NCBI GenBank assembly: GCA_964592645.1
Contig: CAZQFV010000003.1
Span: 124,001 to 188,000, forward strand
DNA length: 64,000 nucleotides
Source of the DNA: CAZQFV01 sp964592645
GTDB taxonomy: Bacteria > Chloroflexota > Chloroflexia > DTKN01
Reading direction: 5' to 3'
This document shows, piece after piece, positions 48,940 to 57,692 of this stretch. The notes beneath the pieces were generated by a model that did no database searches, had not been told where the DNA came from, and saw nothing but the letters and a program-made list of their open reading frames with translations. How positions within the stretch are numbered: position 1 is the first letter of the stretch; each line of letters starts with the position of its first letter. The position numbers and the translations under genes were made by a program.

Positions 48940-51615
48940 TCAGGCGGGTTTCCCGGCGATACGCGCAATGGCGTCGCACATCCAGGCACCGCTTTCCCGA
49001 ACCATCTCCCTCACACCCGGCACAGCCGCCTGGATCTGTTTCCCGACCTCTTCTCTCGACCGCCAAAGTTCATCGAATTTGCTCCGCAGGTCGTCGAGCG
49101 TCAGCCTATCCACGGCGCAGAGATACTTGCCCTGGCCAAAGAGGTCCAACACATCAGCATACTTGGCGTGCCACCCAACTGCAAGCACGGGGATGCCCAG
49201 CGAGAGGCTGGCAACAATGGTATGATATCTCGCGGCCACAACCACGTCGCACTGTTGGATGATGCCTTTGAGCTGCTGTGCCGTAAAGATATCGGGCACG
49301 ACCGTCGAACTTTCTTTGTGCCGCATCCGGCTGGCCACCTCCCGGGCGACGCGCAGATCATCGGCCACAATGTCCCGGGAGAACTCGTTGGGGATTAGGA
49401 CAATCCGTGCGCCTGTGCTCTCGACAACGTGATCGGCCAGGCCGGCCATGTTGTCCAGGTATCTTTCGGCATCGCCCGATTGACGGCGCGCCATGTGGCT
49501 CGCCGACAACCCCACGATCGGGCTGCCGAGCCCGGCAAGCTCCTGGGCCAGGGGCGATGGCTGCGGTTCCAGCAAAAAGGCCGTGTCCGGCGAAAAACGA
49601 ACGGGGGTCGTCACACCCAACTGCTGGAGCCGCCGGATCGTCGTCTCGCTCCTGGCGAGGATGATGTCCACAGCACGCTGCAGATACAGCCGAGCAAAGA
49701 AGCGGTTCCACCGGAACTGAAATGGTCCCAGGTCCGCGGTGTACTTGGCCACCGGTTTGCGAAAGAGCTTGGCCACGGCAAAGTCCAGTCCCGCCAAGGC
49801 ATTCGCGACAAAACTGGCTCCGCTGAGAGGATCGGCAAAGGCGATGCCCGATATGTCGACCACGACGTCGGCCTCTTCAAAAGCCTGGAAGACCTTCTGT
49901 ACCCCCGGCAGCCGGGGAGAGCGTCCCAGCAGCGCCCTGAGCAGGGCTGCAAGCAGCAGTCTACTCTTGGGGACCGCAGGGATAATGGCCATGTCGTACA
50001 TATCGGCAAGCTCAAGATCCTGAGGGGAGGGCGAGATAAAGGTGTATGCCGCCCCCGGCAGATACTCGTCCAGAAGCTTCCGGGTAGATACCAAGAGGGA
50101 AGGGCCACCCAGGTTGTGGGACAAGCGGGCCCCGGTCAAGAGCACCTTGAGAGAAACGCCCTCCCGGGACTTGCCGCTGTCGTCCTGCCAGCCGATCCTG
50201 GGAGCTGCGGCGCTCGGCGTCGCGGGCACCGCAGCCGTCCGCTCGCTACCTCGCCCAAGCAGCCGTCCTATCCGCCGGGAAACGCCCCCGATCTTGCCCG
50301 TGAGCATCCGTGTGGCATAGTGCAGCGTGGCCCATACGCGCAGGACAGGCCACAACCAGCGGTGGTAGGAGATGTGCGAAGTAAGGTAGCGCAGCCCCGC
50401 CCAGACGTCTCCCCAGCGGCAGGAGAGATCCCGGCCCGCAAAGGCCGGCACCGGCCGGCCAAGGATCTGCCGCAGACGAATACGCCCTCCCACCCGGGCC
50501 TTGAAAGCATAGTTCTGGGCGCGCTTGACAAGTTCCAGCGCGACCTCCTCCAGGTAGATGGCCCCGGATTCCACCGCCTTGGCCAAATACGCTGCCCCAA
50601 CCTGGTTGCGCACGACCACCAGAGACTTGCCAACCCGCTCCACGCGCGTAAGCTCTCTCAACCAGGGATCCCCCAAGGAGATATCGGCCAACTCACAGGT
50701 TTGGTCCGGGCAGAGCAGGCAACGGGGGATCATGAAGTCAAAGTGAAAGGCTGAAGAGAACAACGCCCGGCGATACCACTTTTTCTCCGTTGTTCCACGC
50801 GGGATTACTCTCTGGCCATCGTCCAGAGCCACGCAGATATTGCCCGGCCACCCCTCAGCACGGTAACGAATCTGGCGCACCTGCTCAGGAAGGATGCCTT
50901 TCGCGCGCAGGAAGTATTCGGTCCCCAGGTAGGTGTTGTTGTTGGCACAGAAGATGCCGAGGTGCAGCACGATCCTCCGAGCGAGTTTCGGGATGACCTT
51001 CTCCGCCTTGCGGATCGCATGGATGTGGCAAGGAAGGCCCACGACAGCGTAACGCCCTTCCCGGGCGAGGATCAGGCGCAACGCGGTGTTGACCGCGGCC
51101 GGGCAGTACTTGGAGCCACTCGCAGCGATCACCTGTTCCGGGGTAGTGGCCAGGATCGGCTGTGTCTCCAGCGGGCTCAACTCCGACATGCTCAGGACCA
51201 ACGCCCCATCTAGCAAATTGTTCTCCAGACCGTAGACAAGCAGCGCTGTTGTCAGCCCCCCAGAAGCAGCATTGAACCGCACGTCGCGCGCAGTTGCATA
51301 GCCGATATGACAGGTGTGAAAAGTGCCCAGTTCCCTTTCTCGATTCGCGCCATCGAGGAACTGGGCTGCCATCTGCTCAATCTCGACCTCCGCCCCCGGG
51401 CAGACCTGCAAGCATAGGCCACAGGCGGTACAGCGCTCCCCGTCCACGTGGGGCAAGTAGATGCCCCGGCGTTTATCCCGCCGAATCTGAATCGCTCCGT
51501 CGACGGGGCAGACCCCCTCACACGCGCCGCATCCCATGCAGAGGCCGGCGTCACGGATCCACTCCACCGTGGCTCGCGCAGCGGGGGCCGCCGCCGCCAT
51601 CTTGCTACCGCTCAT
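48940..51615 (-). CDS. FrhB-like/polysaccharide pyruvyltransferase fusion
   Basis: This protein of 891 residues combines three parts. Part one is a two-cluster ferredoxin domain (CMGCGACEGVCP at 26-37 and CTACGLCLQVCP at 62-73). Part two is a coenzyme F420 hydrogenase/dehydrogenase beta-subunit-like region (about 90-440) with GLPCHIHAIRKAEK and the signature CLLCPDQTCELADISLGDPW. From about 485 to the end is a WcaK/CsaB-type polysaccharide pyruvyltransferase domain (LLTGARLSHNLGGPSLLVST, and ARYHTIVASLSLGIPVLAVG near the C-terminus). These partners are often neighbours in capsule loci, so the fusion is informative. The ATG lies 12 bp after the flippase stop. No internal start with a well-spaced Shine-Dalgarno is seen at the junction. 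It lies in the lower-GC part of the locus. Confidence 0.85.
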   Translation of the reverse strand: MSGSKMAAAAPAARATVEWIRDAGLCMGCGACEGVCPVDGAIQIRRDKRRGIYLPHVDGERCTACGLCLQVCPGAEVEIEQMAAQFLDGANRERELGTFHTCHIGYATARDVRFNAASGGLTTALLVYGLENNLLDGALVLSMSELSPLETQPILATTPEQVIAASGSKYCPAAVNTALRLILAREGRYAVVGLPCHIHAIRKAEKVIPKLARRIVLHLGIFCANNNTYLGTEYFLRAKGILPEQVRQIRYRAEGWPGNICVALDDGQRVIPRGTTEKKWYRRALFSSAFHFDFMIPRCLLCPDQTCELADISLGDPWLRELTRVERVGKSLVVVRNQVGAAYLAKAVESGAIYLEEVALELVKRAQNYAFKARVGGRIRLRQILGRPVPAFAGRDLSCRWGDVWAGLRYLTSHISYHRWLWPVLRVWATLHYATRMLTGKIGGVSRRIGRLLGRGSERTAAVPATPSAAAPRIGWQDDSGKSREGVSLKVLLTGARLSHNLGGPSLLVSTRKLLDEYLPGAAYTFISPSPQDLELADMYDMAIIPAVPKSRLLLAALLRALLGRSPRLPGVQKVFQAFEEADVVVDISGIAFADPLSGASFVANALAGLDFAVAKLFRKPVAKYTADLGPFQFRWNRFFARLYLQRAVDIILARSETTIRRLQQLGVTTPVRFSPDTAFLLEPQPSPLAQELAGLGSPIVGLSASHMARRQSGDAERYLDNMAGLADHVVESTGARIVLIPNEFSRDIVADDLRVAREVASRMRHKESSTVVPDIFTAQQLKGIIQQCDVVVAARYHTIVASLSLGIPVLAVGWHAKYADVLDLFGQGKYLCAVDRLTLDDLRSKFDELWRSREEVGKQIQAAVPGVREMVRESGAWMCDAIARIAGKPA

Positions 51616-51626
51616 TCCCAATGACC

Positions 51627-53129
51627 TCACTTTCTCCTGCGCACAAAGGACACGCGAGCCAGTTGCCCAAGAAGGAACTCCCAGGTCGTCATGAACCAAT
51701 CTACCCTCAACACCCGCAGCATGCCGATGAAGACCAACAGGACGAATCCGCCACCCAGGAACAGGAGCAACAGGTTGTTCAAGTAGGGGCGCAACAAAAT
51801 GCCTACGGCGATCGGGGGCAACAGCGCCAGGGGCAGCCGTCCGATCTGCAGCTCGCGCCAGCGCAGTGGGTGGACCCGCCACGTGTAGGCCACCGTGAGC
51901 AAGCCCAGTACGGCGAAAGCCACCGCAGTCCCTGCTGCTGCGCCCACAGAACCATAGGCCGGAATGAGCAAGGCATTGAGGCTAGCATTGATCAGCAGGG
52001 CAAGCCCCAGAAAGTACGTCAATACGGGCTTGACCGTGTGAGCAGAGACGTAGCCACGCAGGGCGATATAGAACACATAGAAGACGGTCCCCAACATAAT
52101 CACGGCAACAGGGACGATCGCCTGGGCGTACTTCTCCGTGTAGAGCGCGAGGATCAACGGCTCGGCGAGGATTGCCGCGATCGCCGAGATGAAAAGGCCG
52201 ATGTACAGAGCGAACGACAGCAGATAGGTCAGGTACAGGTGTATACGTCGTTCCGCCTGCAGACCGATCAACTCGGCGAACCAGGGGAACGCCACATTGG
52301 CGATGGGGGACATGATTCCGGCGGCAATTCCAAAGAGCTTGCTGGCGATGTCAAAGTAACCGGCATCGGTCACGCTCATCAATGCCCCGACAAAGAACGC
52401 ATCGGCTGCCAGAAGCATATTGAGCAGAAAACCCGCCGGGATGCGCGGAACGCCGTATACGAGCAGATCCTTCACGACCGGCCAATCCCAATACAGCCCG
52501 ACGATCGGCGTACCTCGCCGGATTCCCCATCCAACCTGTAAGCCAAACATGATCACGCTGCCGATGACCAACCCCCACATAGCCGTCTTGGACTGCGGGG
52601 CAATGACCAGCGCCAGAACAGTCCCCCCAACCAGGGGTAGCATTCCCGACAGCAGAGCCATCGTGCTTTGATCCTTGATGAATCCAAAGCCACGTAGGGT
52701 GCTGTTCAGCGTCTGAACCTGTGCGTCCAGCCAAACGGTGATGGCAACGATCACGATCAGCGGAACCAAGTTCTCGTCGCCAAATACCCCTATCGCCACC
52801 CAACGGTTGGTGGCAAGCAAAACGCCCACCACGGCAAGGCCAGAAAGAGCGGTCAAGTTGGAGCCGATACCGGCGTACTTGTAGGCCCGCTCCCTATCCT
52901 TCACGCGCACCATGGGAACGTAGCGCACGATGGCGCTGGTTATGCCCATCATCGCCAGTGGACAGGCGACCGTATAAATCCGCCGGCCGAGAGACCACAG
53001 GCCATACTCGTACGCACCAAGGATGCGGGCGAGTACCGGACTAACGATGAAAGCGATCAGCAAGCCCACGCCCCAAGTGATCATCGAATAGGCGACGTCA
53101 CTCAGAAACTTGCCCCTGCCAGCACTCAA
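51627..53129 (-). CDS. Wzx-like polysaccharide flippase
   Basis: This is an integral membrane protein of 500 residues with about 12-14 hydrophobic helices, of the MOP/MATE polysaccharide-transporter superfamily. Typical features are the N-terminal SDVAYSMITWGVGLLIAFIVSPVLARILGAYEYGLWSL and paired helices through the chain. It should flip lipid-linked repeat units across the membrane. It begins with TTG, whose last two bases begin the TGA of the upstream regulator gene (TTGA overlap), and GAGG lies 6 nt before it, which makes this unusual start credible. A hand count of the row at 52501 gives 57% GC against 68% for the row at 56281, hinting at a separate origin. Confidence 0.92.
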   Translation of the reverse strand: MSAGRGKFLSDVAYSMITWGVGLLIAFIVSPVLARILGAYEYGLWSLGRRIYTVACPLAMMGITSAIVRYVPMVRVKDRERAYKYAGIGSNLTALSGLAVVGVLLATNRWVAIGVFGDENLVPLIVIVAITVWLDAQVQTLNSTLRGFGFIKDQSTMALLSGMLPLVGGTVLALVIAPQSKTAMWGLVIGSVIMFGLQVGWGIRRGTPIVGLYWDWPVVKDLLVYGVPRIPAGFLLNMLLAADAFFVGALMSVTDAGYFDIASKLFGIAAGIMSPIANVAFPWFAELIGLQAERRIHLYLTYLLSFALYIGLFISAIAAILAEPLILALYTEKYAQAIVPVAVIMLGTVFYVFYIALRGYVSAHTVKPVLTYFLGLALLINASLNALLIPAYGSVGAAAGTAVAFAVLGLLTVAYTWRVHPLRWRELQIGRLPLALLPPIAVGILLRPYLNNLLLLFLGGGFVLLVFIGMLRVLRVDWFMTTWEFLLGQLARVSFVRRRK

Positions 53130-53611
53130 TCCACACCTCGGTCAGTTCCCGGCCATTCCAAGACAAAGCCCTTGCCCTGCACCCGCACCACCGGGAGAGA
53201 GGCCTTCCGGCACCTCTCCACTCGCACCCCCTCCTCCAGGCAGGTCAGGCGCAAGATCTCCATCGCTTCGTTGAGCCCGTCAGCCCTCACCGCCGTATGG
53301 CCGGCCTTCCGGAGCTCTGCCAGTATCTCCTTCGCCGCCTGGCGCAGCTCGCGGTAGACGCGCAGCGAGGCCCGCATGTACTGCATCGTCAAGCGCGCCT
53401 TGAGGGCCAGCCCCTTGGGCGTCACAAAGTACATTAGCTTGCGGCGCTGCAGCCGGGTCACCTTGACGTAGCCCTTGTGCACCAGGCGCTTCAGATACCA
53501 GTTGACGCTGCCCACGGCCACGCCCAGTTGCGCCGCCAGGTCCGCTTGGGTCGCCTCCGGGTTGCTTTCCAGCGCCTCCAGGAGGCGCAGGTTATGCTCG
53601 ACCTCGGACAT
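53126..53611 (-). CDS. MarR_EPS-type winged-helix regulator
   Basis: This winged-helix DNA-binding protein of 161 residues has its helix-turn-helix at about 20-60 (ATQADLAAQLGVAVGSVNWYLKRLVHKGYVKV) and its wing at RRKLMYFVTPKGLALKARL, followed by a helical dimerisation segment. This is the pattern of the EPS-associated MarR-like family found at the head of exopolysaccharide loci. An extra C-terminal domain (about 105-161) has no motif I recognise. I start at the ATG (GTGGA 5 nt upstream); a TTG seven codons earlier would fall in the operator. It heads the minus-strand polysaccharide arm and is co-translated with the flippase gene. Confidence 0.88.
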   Translation of the reverse strand: MSEVEHNLRLLEALESNPEATQADLAAQLGVAVGSVNWYLKRLVHKGYVKVTRLQRRKLMYFVTPKGLALKARLTMQYMRASLRVYRELRQAAKEILAELRKAGHTAVRADGLNEAMEILRLTCLEEGVRVERCRKASLPVVRVQGKGFVLEWPGTDRGVD

Positions 53612-53630
53612 CTTCCACCGTTCCCGACTC

Positions 53631-53651
53631 AAAATTCAACGGTTGAATTTT
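53631..53651. promoter_or_regulatory. Perfect 21-bp palindromic operator
   Basis: AAAATTCAAC, a central G, and GTTGAATTTT form a perfect 10-bp inverted repeat. It overlaps the -10 box (TAAAAT, minus strand) of the regulator's own promoter and ends 20 bp before its ATG. The symmetry and position fit an autoregulatory site for the dimeric MarR_EPS-type protein. Confidence 0.7.
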
Positions 53652-53675
53652 ACCATGAGGCACCGGACCCGTCAA
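53647..53675 (-). promoter_or_regulatory. Sigma-70 promoter for the regulator/flippase arm
   Basis: The minus-strand reading is TTGACG, a 17-bp spacer, then TAAAAT. Its -10 overlaps the palindrome at 53631-53651, and it is divergent from the promoter at 53690-53718. Confidence 0.75.
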
Positions 53676-53689
53676 ATCCTGGACAGCAA

Positions 53690-53718
53690 TTGACAGGCCT
53701 CCCCATTCCGTGTACAAT
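53690..53718 (+). promoter_or_regulatory. Sigma-70 promoter for the UDP-sugar arm
   Basis: The site has -35 TTGACA (consensus), a 17-bp spacer and -10 TACAAT, 50 bp upstream of the GTG at 53768. The two divergent -35 boxes are 14 bp apart, so one regulator could affect both directions. Confidence 0.82.
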
Positions 53719-53767
53719 CCCCTTGGCCCGGCATCCCGGTCCAGAGGCCGGCCGCCGCGGAGGACAC

Positions 53768-54823
53768 GTGAAGGTCGTCTCAGTCGTCGGGGCCCGCCCC
53801 CAGTTCATCAAGGCCGCCCCGGTCAGCCAACAGTTGCGCCGTTTCCATACCGAGGTGCTGCTCCATACCGGGCAGCACTACGACTACCTCATGTCCGAGG
53901 TCTTTTTCCGCGAACTGGGCATCCCCACCCCCGACTATAACCTGGAGGTAGGCTCCGGCAGCCACGGCAAACAGACCGGCGAGATGCTGGCGCGCATCGA
54001 GGAGGTCCTGCTCCGGGAGCGGCCGGATTGGGCGCTGGTCTACGGCGACACCAACTCCACCCTGGCCGGCGCCCTGGCCGCGGCCAAGCTGCACATCCCC
54101 GTGGCCCACGTCGAGGCCGGCCTGCGCTCCTTCAACCGCGAGATGCCCGAGGAGATCAACCGCGTCCTGGCCGACCACGCCTCCGACCTGCTCCTCTGCC
54201 CCACCGCCACGGCGGTACAGAACCTGGCCCGCGAGGGGCTCACCGCCGGCGTGTACCTGGTGGGCGACGTGATGTACGACGCCGTGCTCCACGGTCTGAC
54301 CCGCGCCACGCGCCGCGTCCTGGAGCGCCTGGAGATCGCGCCCCAGGGCTACCTCCTGGCCACCGTCCACCGCCCCGGCAACACCGACGACCCCGTCACG
54401 CTGGCCGGGATCGTCGCCGCGCTGAACGCCACGGGCCAGACCGTGGTCTTTCCGGCCCACCCGCGCACGAGAAAAGCGCTGCAGAGCGCCGGCATCGTCC
54501 CGGCGGCCAACGTGAAACTGACCGACCCGGTGAGCTACCTGGACATGCTGTCCCTGGAGCGCGACGCCCGCCTCATCCTCACCGACTCCGGCGGCGTGCA
54601 GAAGGAGGCCTACTGGCTGGGCGTGCCCTGTATCACCCTGCGCCGGGAAACGGAGTGGGTGGAGACGGTGGCGGCCGGCTGGAACGTCCTGGCCGGGGCC
54701 GACCCGGAGCGCATCCTAGACGCGGTCCGCAACTTTTGCCCGGCCGGCGAGCGCCCGCCATCCTTCGGCGACGGCCACGCCGGTGAAAGGATCGCCCGAC
54801 TCCTGCAAGGAGGTGCCGTATGA
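53768..54823 (+). CDS. wbpI: UDP-N-acetylhexosamine 2-epimerase (WecB/WbpI-like)
   Basis: This non-hydrolysing 2-epimerase of 351 residues has SVVGARPQFIKAAP, LLHTGQHYDYLMSEVFF, VYGDTNSTLAGALAA, HVEAGLRSFNREMPEEINR, HRPGNTDD and LTDSGGVQKEAYWLGVP, all hallmarks of WecB/WbpI. Given the company of the four following genes, its substrate is more likely UDP-GlcNAc(3NAc)A (WbpI role, giving the manno epimer) than plain UDP-GlcNAc. The start is GTG with GGAGG 4 nt upstream. It overlaps the acetyltransferase gene by 4 bp (ATGA). The promoter is at 53690-53718. Confidence 0.9.
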   Translation: MKVVSVVGARPQFIKAAPVSQQLRRFHTEVLLHTGQHYDYLMSEVFFRELGIPTPDYNLEVGSGSHGKQTGEMLARIEEVLLRERPDWALVYGDTNSTLAGALAAAKLHIPVAHVEAGLRSFNREMPEEINRVLADHASDLLLCPTATAVQNLAREGLTAGVYLVGDVMYDAVLHGLTRATRRVLERLEIAPQGYLLATVHRPGNTDDPVTLAGIVAALNATGQTVVFPAHPRTRKALQSAGIVPAANVKLTDPVSYLDMLSLERDARLILTDSGGVQKEAYWLGVPCITLRRETEWVETVAAGWNVLAGADPERILDAVRNFCPAGERPPSFGDGHAGERIARLLQGGAV

Positions 54824-55389
54824 TCCATCCCACCGCCGACGTCTCCCCCCGCGCCGTCATCGGGGAGGGCACGCGCATCTGGCAGTACGTGCAGATCCGC
54901 GAAGACGCGCACATCGGCCGGAATTGCATCCTCGGCAAGAACGTGTACATCGATTTCGGCGTGACCATCGGCGACCATGTCAAGATCCAGAACAACGTCT
55001 CCGTCTACCATGGCGTGACCATCGAGGATGGCGTCTTTCTCGGCCCGCACTGTGTCTTTACCAACGACAAGTTTCCGCGGGCGATCAACCCCGACGGCAC
55101 CCTCAAGGGCGGCGCCGACTGGGAGCTGGGCACGATCCTGGTCAAGTACGGCGCCGCCATCGGCGCCAACGCCGTCATCGTCACCGGCGTCACCATCGGG
55201 CGCTGGGCCATGGTCGGTTCGGGAGCGGTGGTGACGAAGGACGTCCCGGACCACGGCCTGGTCGTGGGCAACCCGGCCCGGCTGATCGGCTACGTCTGCG
55301 CCTGTGGGCACCGCCTGGAGCCGGTGGAGGCGGGCAGCAGGCTGATGCGGTGCGGCCACTGCGGTACGGAGGTGGCTCTACAGGAATGA
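54820..55389 (+). CDS. wbpD: Hexapeptide-repeat UDP-amino-sugar N-acetyltransferase (WbpD/WlbB-like)
   Basis: This left-handed beta-helix acyltransferase of 189 residues has hexapeptide repeats through about 150 (IGEGTRIWQYVQIREDAHIG, IGDHVKIQNNVSVYHGV, GAAIGANAVIVTGVTIG). The segments GRNCILGKNVYIDFGV and HCVFTNDKFPRAINPDG are typical of WbpD/WlbB, which acetylates the 3-amino group of UDP-GlcNAc3NA. A short C-terminal zinc-ribbon-like tail (CACGHRL...RCGHCG, four Cys) is an addition I do not associate with WbpD itself. It starts by ATGA overlap with the epimerase gene. The next gene starts 15 bp later. Confidence 0.9.
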   Translation: MIHPTADVSPRAVIGEGTRIWQYVQIREDAHIGRNCILGKNVYIDFGVTIGDHVKIQNNVSVYHGVTIEDGVFLGPHCVFTNDKFPRAINPDGTLKGGADWELGTILVKYGAAIGANAVIVTGVTIGRWAMVGSGAVVTKDVPDHGLVVGNPARLIGYVCACGHRLEPVEAGSRLMRCGHCGTEVALQE

Positions 55390-55404
55390 CTATGGAGGAT
55401 ACCC

Positions 55405-56502
55405 ATGATCCCAATCGCTAAACCCATGATGGGTGAAGAAGAGAAAGCCGCCGTCATCGCCGTCCTGGAGAGCGGCCAGTTGGCCCAGGGCCAGAAGGTG
55501 GCCGAGTTCGAGGAGCTCTTTGCCGCGTTCTGCGGCGTCAGGCATGCCATCGCCACCAGCTCCGGCACCACCGCCCTGCACATCGCCCTGCTGGCCCACG
55601 GCATCGGGCCGGGCGACGAGGTCATCACCAGCCCCTTTACCTTTATCGCCTCGGCCAACGCGGCCCTCTTCACCGGGGCCCGCCCCGTCTTTGTCGACAT
55701 CCAGCCCGACACCTTCAACATCGACCCCCAGCAGGTGGAGGATGCGGTCCAGGCCCGCCGCGCCGCCGGCGGGCGCGTCAAGGCCATCATGCCGGTGCAC
55801 CTCTTTGGGCAGCCCTGCGACATGCCGGCGCTCATGGACATTGCTCAACGTCACGACCTGCTGATCGTCGAGGATGCCTGCCAGGCGCACGGCGCGGCCG
55901 TCGACGGAAAAAAGGCCGGCTCCTTCGGCACCGGCTGCTTCTCCTTCTACCCGACCAAGAACATCACCACCGGCGAGGGGGGCATCGTCACCACCGACGA
56001 CGAGGCCATCGCCCAGAAATGCCGCCTGCTGCGCCACCAGGGCTCTTCCCGCACCTACTACCACGAGACGCTGGGCTACAACTTTCGCATGACCAACATC
56101 CATGCCGCCATCGGCGTCGCCCAGATGGGCAAGCTGGCCCGCTGGACGGAGCAGCGCATCCGGAACGCCGCCTACCTCACGGCGCGCCTCGGAGGGCTGC
56201 CGCATGTCGTCCCGCCGGCCGTCCGGCCCGGCTACCGGCACGTCTTTCACCAGTACACCGTGCGCATCCGCGGCAACCGCGACCAGGCCATCGAGCAGCT
56301 CCGGGCCAAGGGCATCGGGGTCGGCGTCTATTACCCCCTGCCGATCCACAAGCAGCCGCTCTACCTGGGGCTGGGGTATGACGACCACCTGCCCGAGGCC
56401 GAGCGCGCCGCCCAGGAGGTGCTGTCGCTGCCGGTACACCCGGCCCTGTCGCCGGAAGACCTGGAGGCGATCGTGGAGGCCGTGGCGTCCCTGGACGTTT
56501 GA
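55405..56502 (+). CDS. wbpE: DegT-family UDP-sugar 3-aminotransferase (WbpE/WlbC-like)
   Basis: This PLP-dependent aminotransferase of 365 residues begins IPIAKPMMGEEEKAAVIAVL, with AIATSSGTTALHIALLA, VEDACQAHGAAVDGKKAG and FSFYPTKNITTGEGG (Schiff-base Lys in PTKN). LRHQGSSRTYYHETLGYNFRMT is close to WbpE/WlbC, which transaminates the 3-keto sugar made by WbpB. It is a different subgroup from the aminotransferase at 41187. An AGGAT-like ribosome site precedes the ATG. It sits between the acetyltransferase and oxidoreductase genes of the same pathway. Confidence 0.92.
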   Translation: MIPIAKPMMGEEEKAAVIAVLESGQLAQGQKVAEFEELFAAFCGVRHAIATSSGTTALHIALLAHGIGPGDEVITSPFTFIASANAALFTGARPVFVDIQPDTFNIDPQQVEDAVQARRAAGGRVKAIMPVHLFGQPCDMPALMDIAQRHDLLIVEDACQAHGAAVDGKKAGSFGTGCFSFYPTKNITTGEGGIVTTDDEAIAQKCRLLRHQGSSRTYYHETLGYNFRMTNIHAAIGVAQMGKLARWTEQRIRNAAYLTARLGGLPHVVPPAVRPGYRHVFHQYTVRIRGNRDQAIEQLRAKGIGVGVYYPLPIHKQPLYLGLGYDDHLPEAERAAQEVLSLPVHPALSPEDLEAIVEAVASLDV

Positions 56503-56589
56503 ACGTCGGCCCGCGGGGCGCAGAGCACACCCGAAGGCCGACGCTGCGCGCAGACGCGCCGGCCTACGAACGTCGAGAGGAGGAACGCG

Positions 56590-57576
56590 ATGCTCAGAGC
56601 AGCGGTGATCGGAGTGGGCGCCATGGGCATGCACCACGCCCGCGTCTACAACGAGTTGGACGGCGTGGAACTGGTGGCCGTGGCCGACCTGGACTCCCAG
56701 AAAGCCGCCGCCATCGGCCGGCGCTTCAAGGTGCCCACTTATACCGACTACCAGGCCATGTTCGACGAGGAGCGCCCCGACCTGGTGACCGTAGCCGTGC
56801 CCACCTCCCTGCACCATGCGGTGGCCATGGAGGCCATCGCCCGCGGCATCCACCTCCTGGTGGAAAAGCCCATCGCCTCCACGATAGTCCAGGCCGAGGA
56901 GATCATCGCCCAGGCCCAGGCCCACGGGGTGCAGCTAGCCGTCGGGCACATCGAGCGCTTCAACCCGGCGGTGATCGAGCTCAAGAAGCGGCTGGACCGG
57001 GACGAGCTGGGACCGCTGTTCATGATCCAAGCCCGGCGGATGGGCCCCTTCCCCGAACGCATCCAGGACATGGGCGTGGTCATCGACCTGGCGGCGCACG
57101 ACATCGACGTGATGTTCTACCTGTTGGGGTCCCCGGTGGAGCGGGTCTATGCCGAGACGATGCGCCAGGTGCATACCGCCCTGGAGGACCTGCTGGCCGG
57201 CCTGGTGCGCTTCCAGAACGGCGTGCTCGGCATCTTGGACATCAACCGCCTGACGCCGACCAAGATCCGCGAACTGGCGGTGATCGGGCAAAAGGGCATG
57301 TTTCTGGTCAACTACCTCACCCAGGACCTCTACCTCTACGAGAACCCCAAGGCCCAGGGCGACTGGATCAACCTGGGCATCCTGAAGGGCGTGGGCGAGG
57401 GCAACATGGTCAAGCTGGCCATCCCCCGCAAGGAGCCGCTGCGCGCCGAGTTGGAGGCCTTCATCCAGGCCGTCCAGGGGAACCCGGCGGCGACCGTCGG
57501 CGGGGAGGATGGGCTGCGGGTCCTGAGGTTGGCCCTGCAGCTTGTGGAGGCAGGGGAGAGGCACACCGTACTGTAA
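56590..57576 (+). CDS. wbpB: Gfo/Idh/MocA sugar 3-dehydrogenase (WbpB/WlbA-like)
   Basis: This NAD-dependent oxidoreductase of 328 residues has a Rossmann start (LRAAVIGVGAMGMHHARVYNEL), VTVAVPTSLHHAVAMEAI and the family EKPIAST block with the catalytic Lys, then LAVGHIERFNPAVIELKKRL and a GFO_IDH_MocA C-terminal domain (DIDVMFYLLGSPVERVYA). In the WbpB/WlbA role it oxidises C3 of UDP-GlcNAcA, producing the ketone for the aminotransferase. The ATG has GAGAGGAGG upstream. An 87-bp gap precedes it and a 116-bp gap follows, with no clear promoter in either. Confidence 0.9.
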   Translation: MLRAAVIGVGAMGMHHARVYNELDGVELVAVADLDSQKAAAIGRRFKVPTYTDYQAMFDEERPDLVTVAVPTSLHHAVAMEAIARGIHLLVEKPIASTIVQAEEIIAQAQAHGVQLAVGHIERFNPAVIELKKRLDRDELGPLFMIQARRMGPFPERIQDMGVVIDLAAHDIDVMFYLLGSPVERVYAETMRQVHTALEDLLAGLVRFQNGVLGILDINRLTPTKIRELAVIGQKGMFLVNYLTQDLYLYENPKAQGDWINLGILKGVGEGNMVKLAIPRKEPLRAELEAFIQAVQGNPAATVGGEDGLRVLRLALQLVEAGERHTVL

Positions 57577-57692
57577 GGCGAGGCCCTTTCACCACCCTAG
57601 CCAAGTGGTCGGTAAGGTTCGCCTGTTATCCCTTTCCCCGCTCCCGCAGAGAGCTGCGGCAAATGCCTCGCCCGTGCGCAAAGAGGTGTCTG

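Noticed and set aside
50100..50200. Split of the FrhB/pyruvyltransferase frame into two genes
   Set aside because: The frame is continuous, and the only Shine-Dalgarno-like GGGAGG near the junction is 14 nt from the nearest GTG, too far for a normal start.
56499..57692. In-frame 5' extension of the UDP-HexNAc dehydrogenase frame
   Set aside because: It overlaps the Gfo/Idh/MocA gene in another frame and lacks any motif. The dehydrogenase Rossmann start follows the ATG at 57693 closely.
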